From: an uncultured Collinsella sp.
GTDB lineage: Bacteria; Actinomycetota; Coriobacteriia; Coriobacteriales; Coriobacteriaceae
Length of the DNA: 64,000 bases
Direction of reading: 5' to 3'
NCBI GenBank assembly: GCA_902490405.1
Contig: CABUDS010000001.1
Location: 1-64,000 of the forward strand
Notes under the pieces: model-generated
Seen by the model: only the letters and a program-made list of their open reading frames with translations
Told to the model about the DNA's origin: nothing
Databases searched by the model: none
Position numbers and translations under genes: made by a program
Shown here: in pieces, positions 54,924-62,827 of the stretch
Layout of the letters: every line of letters starts with the position of its first letter
Position numbering within the stretch: the first letter of the stretch is position 1

Positions 54924-56725
54924 TAATCGTTCCAAGCTACATCCGCGGGAGATAGGGTCTCAAACTTGCTCAGGTACTCTTTCATGGCATCCAGACCGAG
55001 CACGCCGCTGTCCTCAAGATTGCCCTCCTTGGCCACCTCATCGGTCACACCCGCAACGGCGACCTTGTAGGTAGCGTTGTTGTCGATCTTAAAGCCTTCC
55101 GGAGCGGCGAGCACGTAAGGGTAGACATTGCCATCGCCCGCACGGTCGTAACCGGAGTCCATCAGGTCCTTGACGCGCTTGCCCGCAAGCGTGACGGTCT
55201 TGATGTTATCAGTCCAACCCGTGGGGACGATGGAGGAGATCTCCATGTCCGTAACGTCGCCGGCAAAGAGCGCACCACTCACGCCGTCGACGTTGAGCTC
55301 GTCGCGGGTGCCGGAGTAGGGATAGTACTTGTTGGTTGAGATGAGTGCCAGGTCGCTGTCCGTCGCCTTGGCAAAGCAGATTCCGACGAGCTTGGCGCAG
55401 ACGTCCGTATCGAGCTTCTTCGTAACCGTGGTGAACACCTGAGACTTGTTGTCCACAATGAGGGACTGGCTGTCGTCGATTGCCGTCTCGAAGTCGGCCA
55501 AGCTGGCCTTACCCTTGATGTAGTCTAGACCTGCGTTTCCGATGGGAACGATGAGATCTTCCCAGCCAGAGTATATAAACGGAGCGGTGAGGCCCTCGTT
55601 GAGCTGGTCCAAGATCTCCGCATAATAGCCGTCGGCCTTGGGCGTATAATCCTTGAGCGGCAGCAGCGTGGAGTCGCTGTACGCGGAGTTGAAGGCTTGC
55701 ATGCCCTCGACCGTGGAGAAAACCTCCATCACATGCAGGGCATCCTCGAGCTTTTGCTCGTTACCGGAATCCTGCAGATGCTTGTTCAGGCCCACATAAC
55801 TCGTGGTTTGCAGAATAAAGGCATTGTCTCTGCCATCCTTTGACAGATAGGGCATCAAGCCGAACTCGTCCGTGGTGTCACCGTCGGAGAAGTCGTTGTT
55901 GTTGCCGAGCATGAAGAGGGTGTTGCCCTTGGCAAACTCCTCCCTCGTAACATCATCACTAACAGGGTCGCCCCCATCGTTGAGCATGCCCAAGTCACGC
56001 CACTTGTCGAGGTCCTCCATAGCCGTCTTTAACTCCTCAGACCCTGCGACCGTGGCCTTGCCGTCAAGGAAGTCGGCACGCCACTGGACGCCATCAGGGG
56101 TGTTGAAGAAGCTGGTGTCGAGGATGTTGCACCAATACTGGAAGCCAAAGCCCGGGTACTGAATCTGGGTGAGGCAGAGGTTCACGCCTGCCTCCTTGGC
56201 CTTGGATGCAAGCTCCTCGAGCTCTTTTTAGTTAGTGGGAAGCTCCCAGCCATGCTCTTTAAGCAGCGTCTTGTTGTAGGTAATGCCCAGACAGCTGTAG
56301 CAGGTGGGCAGCATGTAGATGGCACCGTTGTCTGTCACGTCTTGGAGGCGGGCCTCGGTGTATTTGTCAGTAAAATCATAGCCTGACAAGTCGATGAGCT
56401 TGTCGCCCACGTGCTCATAGCTCGGCTCATACACGGTCGCAAAGTAGATGTCCGACATATCGTCCGCTTTAAGGGATGCCTGGGCGTACGCAGTGTAGTT
56501 CTTACCGCTGTAAGGGATGATCTCGAGGTTGATCTCCGGGTACTTCTCGGCAACCATGTCCTTGAACGCGCTGACGTTGCGGAAAGGTGCCATGATGGTT
56601 ATTGCCTCGTGTTCGCCATCGGATCCCGCCGCACCCGAACCCCCGCAGCCCACCAGCGTGCCGGCAAGCAGTACCACGGAACACGCAAACGCGAGGAGTG
56701 CACGGCCGATCATCTTTCTCTTCAT
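54923..56725 (-). pseudogene. Solute-binding lipoprotein with 5'-nucleotidase C-terminal-like domain, one in-frame stop
   Basis: This reads as one frame of 600 codons broken by a single TAA at 56228-56230, with frame kept on both sides. The first 165 residues carry a lipoprotein signal (LLAGTLVGCGG) and the N-lobe of an extracellular solute-binding protein. After the stop, 14 codons without a start lead to GTG 56185, and the remaining protein completes the binding fold. The last 150 residues resemble the 5'-nucleotidase C-terminal domain (NKYYPYSGTRDELNVDG, GWTDNIKTVTLAGKRVKDLM). It may be a mutation, a sequencing error or readthrough. Its end is coupled to the hybrid kinase. Confidence 0.75.
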
Positions 56726-56945
56726 TCGATGATCCTTTCCCCTTTTGGCGAGGTGTGAGGGATAAAGACCGCCCTTGCTCCTCTATTCTTTTTCATATGT
56801 CGTTCTCCATTATCCCATTAATTAACTGGGGCTATTGTCTGATGCGATATAAAAGTAAAGTTTATCCGAAGAGTTCCATCTCTTGGGGGCATCATTATCT
56901 GCACGAAATAAAGGACGGTAAGGCCGTTCGCATTCAAGACCAGAA

Positions 56946-56974
56946 GAGCCCGGCACCGTTGCGGTACCGGGCTC
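56946..56974 (-). terminator. Hairpin beyond the tRNA fragment
   Basis: GAGCCCGGCACCG (56946-56958) and CGGTACCGGGCTC (56962-56974) pair almost perfectly with a 3-base loop, with TTCTGG after it on the minus strand. A 33-base block covering the right half of this hairpin and the bases after it recurs at 57906-57938. Confidence 0.55.
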
Positions 56975-56984
56975 GGCATATCTC

Positions 56985-57029
56985 TGGTGCCCCGGGCGGA
57001 TTCGAACCGTCGACACCCGCTTTAGGAGA
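56985..57029 (-). repeat. 3' fragment of tRNA-Arg, possible attachment site
   Basis: These 45 bases match the 3' part of the tRNA-Arg gene at 58065-58140, from the CCA end to the anticodon, with one base missing in the acceptor stem. The 5' half is absent. A direct copy of a tRNA 3' end is typical of an att site left by an integrated element. Confidence 0.75.
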
Positions 57030-57504
57030 TATGATTTAATGCTACCCCCTACCATTCATCCAGCGTCATTGAACACCATATAATCGCAGATAAACATGGC
57101 AGTTTGTGTCTTTTACCTCCGCTAGCTGCACCTACGCTTTTACAAACATATTACTAACAGCCTTAGCTAAACCGCACTCAATGAGTTGTTGAAAACTATT
57201 CAAAGAAACGGGGCGCAATAAACGAGCCCCAACTTATACGGTTCACTGCAAGACTAAGACAGAAGCAATGGCTGCAATGTTAGCCAAGCTGGCTGAAATC
57301 AACTCCTCTGGCACGATCTCTAAAACCAAAAAGCCCAATTTGCTTGCGTCCTACTGCTGGGCCTTTTATGAAAATAGGGACACCGAGCGCAACGCGTTGC
57401 GCTGAGTCCTGAGGCTGTTGCAATGAAAATGAGAATCAAGGGGTTCGATAGCAGGTAAGATTTGTTTTTTGAAATATGGACGAATTCCTCGTCAGGAGGG
57501 TAAA

Positions 57505-57579
57505 ATGGTGCCGACGGCAGCCCAAGTTGTAGAGAGCTGGGCAGAGCCGTTGCTTAACGAAGTTAGGTCATCGTCTTAG
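57505..57579 (+). CDS. Candidate 24-residue ORF with strong ribosome site
   Basis: ATG 57505 follows AGGAGGG by 4 bases. The reading frame of 24 codons has a balanced composition (PTAAQVVESWAEPLLNEV) and ends at TAG 57577-57579. Its end overlaps the stop of the convergent minus-strand ORF at 57576-57707. It may be a remnant of a longer gene or a real micro-protein. I would not call it a gene without further evidence. Confidence 0.3.
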   Translation: MVPTAAQVVESWAEPLLNEVRSSS

Positions 57580-57707
57580 CGACGGTGGCCTTTCTTTTTG
57601 GGCTTCGAACCCTGCTTGAGTGCCTTGGAAAGGCCGACAAGGGCCGTGAGGAGCGAGACCATAGCGGTCAGGAGCTTCACGAGCGCGGTAAAATCGGTCA
57701 TGGGCAT
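57576..57707 (-). CDS. Candidate 43-residue hydrophobic peptide
   Basis: This short frame encodes a hydrophobic helix (FTALVKLLTAMVSLLTALVG) followed by a basic tail (KPKKKGHRR). ATG 57707 and ATG 57701 both follow GGGAGG; the second has the better spacing of 8 bases. The layout, one apolar helix plus a charged tail, resembles type I toxins, small holin-like peptides and other membrane micro-proteins. No antitoxin RNA or partner gene is identified. It lies in the gap between the tRNA-Arg fragment and the intact tRNA-Arg gene, where mobile DNA is expected. Confidence 0.5.
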   Translation of the reverse strand: MPMTDFTALVKLLTAMVSLLTALVGLSKALKQGSKPKKKGHRR

Positions 57708-57709
57708 CA

Positions 57710-58023
57710 CCTCCCATCGGATGGAGGGCTCTGCCCGGCACGAGGACTGCCGCCAGCGAAAACGATTTTATCAGAGTGGTTGGCCCTCTCCGATCAATTC
57801 ACGCTCCTCACCCTCGCGAAGAGTGTGGGCATGGCGGAATCGGCATAAAACGGCAGTGCGCTAGGGCACCGACGACGAGCTTTCCAAAACTATCAAGACG
57901 TGCCGCCGTTGCGGTACCGGGCTCGGCATATCTCTGGTTCCCCCGTGCGGATTCGAAAACTCCCCCCGCGGGGAAATTGGTGACGCGGGTGTCGACGGCC
58001 CGAATCCGCCGGCGGCCCCCACA
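57710..58023. other. Degenerate tRNA-like segments, no gene seen
   Basis: A tRNA-like 3' end lies at 57935-57957 on the minus strand (TGGTTCCCCCGTGCGGATTC). An inverted, diverged copy of the tRNA-Arg 3' half lies on the plus strand at about 57984-58019. The 33-base block 57906-57938 repeats 56956-56988. These look like scars of repeated integration or recombination at tRNA ends. Confidence 0.55.
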
Positions 58024-58055
58024 AACCAGAAACGGCGCCGCTCTCGCGACGCCGT
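58024..58055 (-). terminator. Terminator of the tRNA-Arg gene
   Basis: On the minus strand ACGGCGTCGC and GCGGCGCCGT form a 10-bp stem (one G-U) with a GAGA loop, followed by TTCTGGTTTG. It lies 9 bases past the tRNA CCA end. Confidence 0.8.
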
Positions 58056-58064
58056 CATATTCCC

Positions 58065-58140
58065 TGGTGCCCCCGGGCGGATTCGAACCGTCGACACCCG
58101 CTTTAGGAGAGCGGTGCTCTATCCCCTGAGCTACGGAGGC
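58065..58140 (-). tRNA. tRNA-Arg (anticodon CCT)
   Basis: The cloverleaf is complete over 76 bases. The acceptor stem GCCTCCG pairs with CGGGGGC (one G-U). The anticodon loop is CTCCTAA, so the anticodon is CCT, reading AGG. The T loop is TTCGAAT, and CCA is encoded. It reads AGG codons, which are likely to be rare in this GC-rich genome. A partial copy lies at 56985-57029. Confidence 0.95.
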
Positions 58141-58221
58141 ATGTTGTATTAGTGTAGCAGATTTATGTCGCAGCCATACGGTGCATAGCAGCTCTTCGAA
58201 GTTGCGGCGGAATAGCCTTCC

Positions 58222-58420
58222 GGAAAGCACGTCCCACTATCCAGGTGAATTCTGGTCCAGGCTTTCCCAATGGAGCCTCTCTGGGAAGCTGAGGCCCGGA
58301 ATTTCCGCTCGAAACGGGATATGGTTTCCCAGACGTGCGCGTTCCGGAAACTGCATCCCGGAATCGGTGCTTAGACTGAGATGGATTTTCCCAATCGAGC
58401 CCAACGGGAAGCATCATCCC
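58222..58420. repeat. 62-bp-period alternating 14-mer array C
   Basis: Seven units, more diverged than in arrays A and B, lie at 58222, 58254, 58284, 58316, 58346, 58378 and 58407. Steps are 32, 30, 32, 30, 32 and 29. Best copies are GGGATATGGTTTCC (58316) and GGAAACTGCATCCC (58346). The array is bounded by a GTTGCGG half copy at 58198-58215 and the inverted repeat at 58471-58539. It lies between tRNA-Arg and the DUF956 gene. Confidence 0.85.
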
Positions 58421-58470
58421 AGTCTGAGGGAAAAGGCCAAGACGCAGCTTCTAAGCGACGGATCAAAACG

Positions 58471-58539
58471 AAGTTGCGGTGGAATAGTTCCTGCCAGAAG
58501 CATCTAAAGTCGAATTTAGGAACTATTTCACCGCAACTT
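58471..58539. repeat. GTTGCGGTGAAATAG-family inverted repeat, copy 2
   Basis: AAGTTGCGGTGGAATAGTTC begins the left arm (58471-58492). It pairs with the right arm (58518-58539) over 22 bp with one mismatch around a 25-base centre. The related copy lies at 27011-27071. It ends 8 bases from the DUF956 stop. Confidence 0.9.
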
Positions 58540-58547
58540 ATGAGGAG

Positions 58548-58946
58548 CTAGTCGCCTTTGTGGAAGAGGCCTTTGATGAGGGAGGGGATGCTCTTGGCGC
58601 CCTTAGCCGTCACATCGATAAAGTCAGGCGAACGCACGAGCTTATCCTCGTCGACGTACTTGCGGACCGCGCGCAACGTCTCTTTGTCGTCGCGCGTCGA
58701 AAACGTAAAGTGACCGTTGTCCTTGGTGAAGATGGCAAAACGCGTAATCTTCTTGGTGCCGCGCAAAACCTCGGCGGCAATATAGTCGACCTCGTCCCAC
58801 GGGATCTGAATAAAGTCCTCGGGATTGCGCTCGTTATAGTACTCAAACGCCTTATTGCCCACCATTACGTTACCGTGACTGGTAAGCCCCATCAGGCAGG
58901 TTGCCGGCGTTGCCAGATCGACCGTGCTGTTCTGAGATTGCGCCAT
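58548..58946 (-). CDS. DUF956 protein of the mannose PTS operon
   Basis: This is a 132-residue protein of the DUF956 (ManO-like) family, which is found next to mannose-family PTS genes and is thought to adjust their expression or activity. I chose ATG 58946 because GCGAGG precedes it; the frame extends upstream to 58997 through the terminator hairpin. A segment KKITRFAIFTKDNGHFTFST suggests a PH-like beta fold. It follows the IID gene but a terminator lies between them, so expression may depend on read-through. Confidence 0.78.
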   Translation of the reverse strand: MAQSQNSTVDLATPATCLMGLTSHGNVMVGNKAFEYYNERNPEDFIQIPWDEVDYIAAEVLRGTKKITRFAIFTKDNGHFTFSTRDDKETLRAVRKYVDEDKLVRSPDFIDVTAKGAKSIPSLIKGLFHKGD

Positions 58947-58962
58947 ACGCGCCTCGCCCTCC

Positions 58963-59010
58963 AATAAAAACAATCGGACCGCATCCAGTGTACCCACCGG
59001 GTGCGGTCCG
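58963..59010 (-). terminator. Rho-independent terminator between IID and DUF956
   Basis: On the minus strand CGGACCGCA and TGCGGTCCG form a 9-bp perfect stem with an 18-base loop, followed by ATTGTTTTTATT. The T run meets the GGAGGGCGAGG ribosome site of the DUF956 gene. Partial read-through would lower DUF956 output relative to the PTS genes. Confidence 0.85.
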
Positions 59011-59066
59011 TTTCAATGGCTCAAAAGCCCTTGCCTAGCAACTCTCGGTCTTAAGCCGAAGCGTGC

Positions 59067-59987
59067 TTACATGAAGCCGCAGACGCGACCGATGATGCCG
59101 ATGGCGAAGAGAGCCAGGATGATGACGATCGGGCTGACCTTCTTCTTGAGGAGCTTGCAGACCAGAAGGGTCAGGCACACGGCGGCAAGGCCAGGGATGA
59201 GCTGATCGAGGTTGGCCTGAAGCGTGGTGACCTTCACCGGGTCGAGTGCGGTGGCACCGACAGAGCTGTACATCGTCAATGCCTGCTTGATGCCCTCAGA
59301 ACCGGCGGGCAGGTTGGCCCAGTCGATATAGGCGCCAGCAGACTGCGTGACCTTGGAGACGACCGGGGTGAAGGAGATGGACACCCAGCGCTCGACCAGG
59401 GCGCCGATGATGAACATACCCAGGATGGAAGCACCCTCGGTGACCTTGCCCATCAGACCGCCGGAGAGGTCCTTGGCGATGGAGGAGCCGACCTTGTAGC
59501 CAAACTCCTGCGTGTACCACAGGAAAGCGTAACGGATGATGTTCCACGCGAAGAAGAACAGCAGCGGACCGGCGATGCTGCCGGACAGGGCCAGGGAAGC
59601 GCCCAGTGCGCCCAGAATCGGGCGAAGGGTGAACCAGAAGGCGGGGTCGCCGACGCCGGCGAGCGGGCCCATCATACCGACCTTGACGCCCTGAATGGCG
59701 ACGTCGTCAATCGGAGCACCGTTGGCGCGCTCCTCCTCGAGGGCGAGGGTAACGCCAATGACGGGGGCGGAAACATAGGGGTGGGTGTTATAGAACTCCA
59801 GGTGGCGCTTAAGAGCGGCAATCTGGTCATCCTTGCTGGTGTAGAGCTTCTTGATCGCAGGGATCATTGCGAAGCACCAGCCGCCGTTCTGCATACGCTC
59901 GTAGTTCCACGAGCCCTGAAGGAACTGATGACGGAAGCAAACCTTCTTACGGTCAGCCTTGGTGAGCTGAATCTTGTTCTCTGCCAT
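59067..59987 (-). CDS. PTS mannose-family IID component
   Basis: This 306-residue protein matches the IID domain, with RHQFLQGSWNYERMQNGGW near 17-36 and VGMMGPLAGVGDPAFWF near 104-120. It forms the membrane complex with IIC for hexose or hexosamine uptake. I chose ATG 59987 because GGAG lies 8 bases upstream; the frame starts further up at 59996. It follows IIC after 16 bases. Confidence 0.93.
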   Translation of the reverse strand: MAENKIQLTKADRKKVCFRHQFLQGSWNYERMQNGGWCFAMIPAIKKLYTSKDDQIAALKRHLEFYNTHPYVSAPVIGVTLALEEERANGAPIDDVAIQGVKVGMMGPLAGVGDPAFWFTLRPILGALGASLALSGSIAGPLLFFFAWNIIRYAFLWYTQEFGYKVGSSIAKDLSGGLMGKVTEGASILGMFIIGALVERWVSISFTPVVSKVTQSAGAYIDWANLPAGSEGIKQALTMYSSVGATALDPVKVTTLQANLDQLIPGLAAVCLTLLVCKLLKKKVSPIVIILALFAIGIIGRVCGFM

Positions 59988-60003
59988 ATGTATCACTCCC
60001 CTC

Positions 60004-60822
60004 CTACTCGTAATCGTTCAGAATGTCGCCGAGCGGGTCACCGGAGCCACCGCCCATGCCGCCACCCTGCTTGGCCAGATCCTTAAGGCCAAGGTAGATG
60101 AGGGCAAGGGAGATGCCGATGAGGCCAAGGGCGATCAGCGTGAGCTGAGGGATGGCAGCAAGGACAAAGCCGAGGATGAAGAACGGCCAGGTCTCCTTGG
60201 TGGCCATCATGTTGATGACCATGGCGTAACCGACGGAAGCGACCATGCCGCCGCCGACAGCCATGCCGCCGGACAGCCAATCGGGCATAGCGTTAAGCGC
60301 GTTGGTAACAGCCTCGGCCGGGATGATGCACAGAAGTACTGCCGGGATGGCGATACGAACACCCTGCATGAGGATGCCGGCGTACTGCCAACGCTCGATG
60401 CCGGCGAAGTCGCCCTTCTCGGCGCAGGCGTCCATGCCGTGAACCATAGCGGTAGCCAGGGTACGGCAGATCATGGTCAGGAACAGACCAGCGACCGACA
60501 GCGGGACGGCGACGGCGATGGCGGCGGTAACGGCCTTGGCCGAATCGGTGGCGCCACCGTTGAGGGCGAGCACCATGATGATCGAAGAAGCGACCGAGGC
60601 CAGAGCGGCGTCAGGCGCGACGGCGGCGCCGACGTTAGCCCAGCCAAGGGCCATCATCTGGAGCGAACCGCCCAGGAGGATGCCCTCCTGAAGGTGACCG
60701 GTTACGAGACCGATAAGCGTGCATGCCACGAGCGGCTGATGGAACTGGAACTCATCCAGAATGCCTTCCATACCGGCAAGCAACGCGACAATCGCAACAA
60801 GCAGAATAGTGATTGCAGACAT
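60004..60822 (-). CDS. PTS mannose-family IIC component
   Basis: This is a 272-residue membrane protein with about eight hydrophobic segments, typical of mannose-family IIC (LLAGMEGILDEFQFHQPLV near 15-33). With IID it forms the channel. The ATG at 60822 has AAAGGAGGG upstream. It follows the IIAB gene after 18 bases and precedes IID, so the operon order is IIAB, IIC, IID, DUF956. Confidence 0.94.
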   Translation of the reverse strand: MSAITILLVAIVALLAGMEGILDEFQFHQPLVACTLIGLVTGHLQEGILLGGSLQMMALGWANVGAAVAPDAALASVASSIIMVLALNGGATDSAKAVTAAIAVAVPLSVAGLFLTMICRTLATAMVHGMDACAEKGDFAGIERWQYAGILMQGVRIAIPAVLLCIIPAEAVTNALNAMPDWLSGGMAVGGGMVASVGYAMVINMMATKETWPFFILGFVLAAIPQLTLIALGLIGISLALIYLGLKDLAKQGGGMGGGSGDPLGDILNDYE

Positions 60823-60840
60823 GTATCGGACCCTCCTTTA

Positions 60841-61830
60841 CTATGCTTGAGCGGCCAGTTCGGCCTTAGCTTTCTTCAACATGGCGTCGAGATCCTCGGA
60901 GGAATCCGAAGGAACCTTGCGGACCTCGAACTTGACGCCCTTGGCCTTGAGAGCCTCGATGGTCTTGACATCGTCATCGCCCATGGCGACAGCGTTGGTG
61001 ACGACGACCTTGCCCTTGGAGTGGGCCATGGAACCGATGTTGGCTTCCTTGATGTCGACGCCGGCCTCGATGGCCCTGAGCAGATCCTGCGGGTTCTCGA
61101 ACAGCAGCATCGCCTTGGTGTCGCCAAAGCGCGTGTCCTTGACGACCTCGGCCATCTTCTTGATAGGCACGACGTTGGCGTGGACTCCCGGAGGGGCAGC
61201 CTGCTCGATCATGGTCTTGCGGAGCTCGTCGTGAGCAACGCCGTCGGAGACCACGATGATGCGGTTGGGGTTGATCTGCTTGGTCCACGTGGTGGCCACC
61301 TGACCATGCAGCAGACGCGTGTCGATACGGACGTGGGCGATCTTGATGTGCCCATCGCCGATGACCGTTCCCGGAGGAATGGCACCCGCAGGAGCAGCGG
61401 CGGCCGCAGCCGGCTTCTTCTCCTCGGGCTCCAGAGACTCGGGCTTGACGCGCACGCCGGCCTTAGCCTCAGTCACGAGATGTTTTGCGATCGCATGTGC
61501 AGTGTTCTTTGCGTCAAAGCGCTGCGAATATGCCTCGATGAGCATAGGCAGGTTGACACCGGTGACGATAGCCCAGGAATCATGGCCCTCGATGAGACCG
61601 CTGATCTGGTTGAAGGGCGTGCCGCCCCACAGATCAACGAGGAAGAGCACCTGCTCCTGGTCCTCGAAGGAAGCGACTGCTTCCTCGACCTTGGCTCGGA
61701 AGTCGTCGGGGCCCATGCTCGGCTCGAGCGAGACCACGGCTACAGACGGCTGATCGCCAAAGACCATCGAGCCCGTCTGCTTGATTCCAGCCGCCAAGTC
61801 ACCATGGCTAGCAAGAACAATACTTACCAT
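60841..61830 (-). CDS. PTS mannose-family fused IIAB component
   Basis: This is a 329-residue cytoplasmic phosphocarrier. The IIA domain holds the phospho-acceptor His near 9 (VLASHGDLAAG). An Ala/Pro-rich linker of about 25 residues follows. The IIB domain begins near 165, with its His in RIDTRLLHGQVAT. The ATG at 61830 has AGGAGG 7 bases upstream. It is the first gene of the operon, preceded by a long, AT-rich region with three GTTTAAAC sites. Confidence 0.94.
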   Translation of the reverse strand: MVSIVLASHGDLAAGIKQTGSMVFGDQPSVAVVSLEPSMGPDDFRAKVEEAVASFEDQEQVLFLVDLWGGTPFNQISGLIEGHDSWAIVTGVNLPMLIEAYSQRFDAKNTAHAIAKHLVTEAKAGVRVKPESLEPEEKKPAAAAAAPAGAIPPGTVIGDGHIKIAHVRIDTRLLHGQVATTWTKQINPNRIIVVSDGVAHDELRKTMIEQAAPPGVHANVVPIKKMAEVVKDTRFGDTKAMLLFENPQDLLRAIEAGVDIKEANIGSMAHSKGKVVVTNAVAMGDDDVKTIEALKAKGVKFEVRKVPSDSSEDLDAMLKKAKAELAAQA

Positions 61831-62150
61831 CACATAACCTCCTTTTTGTCTACGTAATTCCTACACGACAGTTATGGAGTATAGCTGCAAATACAGCAGA
61901 ATTGTTTGAAAAACTGCAAAAGGTAGCATTATTTGTTTAAACGTCTTGTTTTGTTACAAGCTGATTACATTCCAGTATTTTGGCTGATTTGCTGCTGAGG
62001 ATTGATAGCTGATCTATTTACATGACCGAATTGAGCACGCTGTTCATTATTGCCGGTTTTAAACAGACACAAATGTGCTCGGGTTGAGGCTATTTCGTTT
62101 AAACAGATGATGCTTGACTAATGGTAAGAAATATGCTCTAGCAAAGTAAT
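61831..62150 (-). promoter_or_regulatory. Upstream region of the mannose PTS with GTTTAAAC sites
   Basis: This AT-rich segment carries palindromic GTTTAAAC at 61935-61942 and 62097-62104, and GTTTTAAAC at 62056-62064. The last two are followed on the plus strand by CAGA. TATACT lies near 61878-61883 on the minus strand and may be a -10 box. Repeated sites of this kind fit an operator for a PTS regulator, which is not in this window. Confidence 0.5.
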
Positions 62151-62198
62151 CGTTGGGGACGTTCTTTAATGACTAGTCATTTAAGAACGTCCCCAACG
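62151..62198. repeat. ACTAGT-centred 48-bp palindromic repeat
   Basis: CGTTGGGGACGTTCTTTAAT begins the element; the right half is its reverse complement apart from the two central T/T mismatches, around ACTAGT. It belongs to the family at 13506 and 19323. It lies 6 bases past the hypA stop. Confidence 0.92.
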
Positions 62199-62204
62199 AC
62201 TAAG

Positions 62205-62633
62205 TTAGGCGATATGGAGGGGGTTGGCGGCGTCGACGGCATCGGGGGCATCGGAGAGGCCGTCGGGGGCAGCGTCTGTCGGGTCCTCGTCGGGGGTCTC
62301 GATCTGCTTGATCATGACCTCCTGGCCCTGCAGCAGATAGGTCTCGCCGCTACCGCAATGGGGGCAGGTCTTGCCGTGCTCGACCGTCGCGTAGTCGCAG
62401 CCGCACGCCTCGCAATGCGTCACGGCCTCGACAGGCTCCACAATAAGCTCCGCGCCCTGCGTGATAGGCTTTTTATCTGCCGCCCAGCGCCAAGCATCAA
62501 GCAGCAGATCGGGAACGACGCCCGAGACCTCGCCCAGGAGCAGCGTCACGCTCGAAACGCGACTCACGCCATTGGCGCGCGCCACATTCTCGACATCGCG
62601 AATGATGTGATAGACAATCCCGAGCTCGTGCAC
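62205..62633 (-). CDS. hypA: Hydrogenase nickel incorporation protein HypA
   Basis: This 142-residue nickel metallochaperone starts MHELGIVYHII, with the nickel-binding His at 2. Zinc-binding Cys pairs are CEACGCDY and CPHCGSGE, near 74-98. It hands nickel to HypB or the [NiFe]-hydrogenase. The start is GTG 62633, with AAGGA about 8 bases upstream. The C-terminal 30 residues are acidic and Pro/Ala-rich. It is the only hyp gene visible here, so other maturation genes may lie to the right. Confidence 0.9.
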   Translation of the reverse strand: MHELGIVYHIIRDVENVARANGVSRVSSVTLLLGEVSGVVPDLLLDAWRWAADKKPITQGAELIVEPVEAVTHCEACGCDYATVEHGKTCPHCGSGETYLLQGQEVMIKQIETPDEDPTDAAPDGLSDAPDAVDAANPLHIA

Positions 62634-62646
62634 TTTATATTCCTTC

Positions 62647-62668
62647 CGCCGTTCTACCGAACGGCGGT
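62647..62668 (-). other. Hairpin just before the hypA ribosome site
   Basis: CCGCCGTTC and GAACGGCGG pair perfectly over 9 bp around TACC. The right arm on the minus strand ends directly before AAGGAATATAAAGTG. It could affect translation of hypA. Confidence 0.55.
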
Positions 62669-62827
62669 CGGCTTGACGCTGCGCGAGCCCCAGACGGGCG
62701 ATCTGCCTTTCAATCGTCGGGCATGGGCAAAAGCCCTATGCCCTCCTCTTTCAAGGCACCTCGCCACGCCTGGGACTCGCTCGCTGTCCAACCGCTCTCT
62801 GCGCCGTTCTCCTGCTTGTTGCGTTTC

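Larger units (their letters stand above)
56726..57504. other. Intergenic region, no gene assigned
   Basis: The region holds the upstream sequence of the lipoprotein gene, the terminator-like hairpin at 56946-56974 and the tRNA fragment at 56985-57029. The stretch 57030-57504 is AT-rich and has no frame I can support. A hairpin with AAAAAGCCCA and TGGGCCTTTT at about 57327-57366 could be a terminator. Confidence 0.4.
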
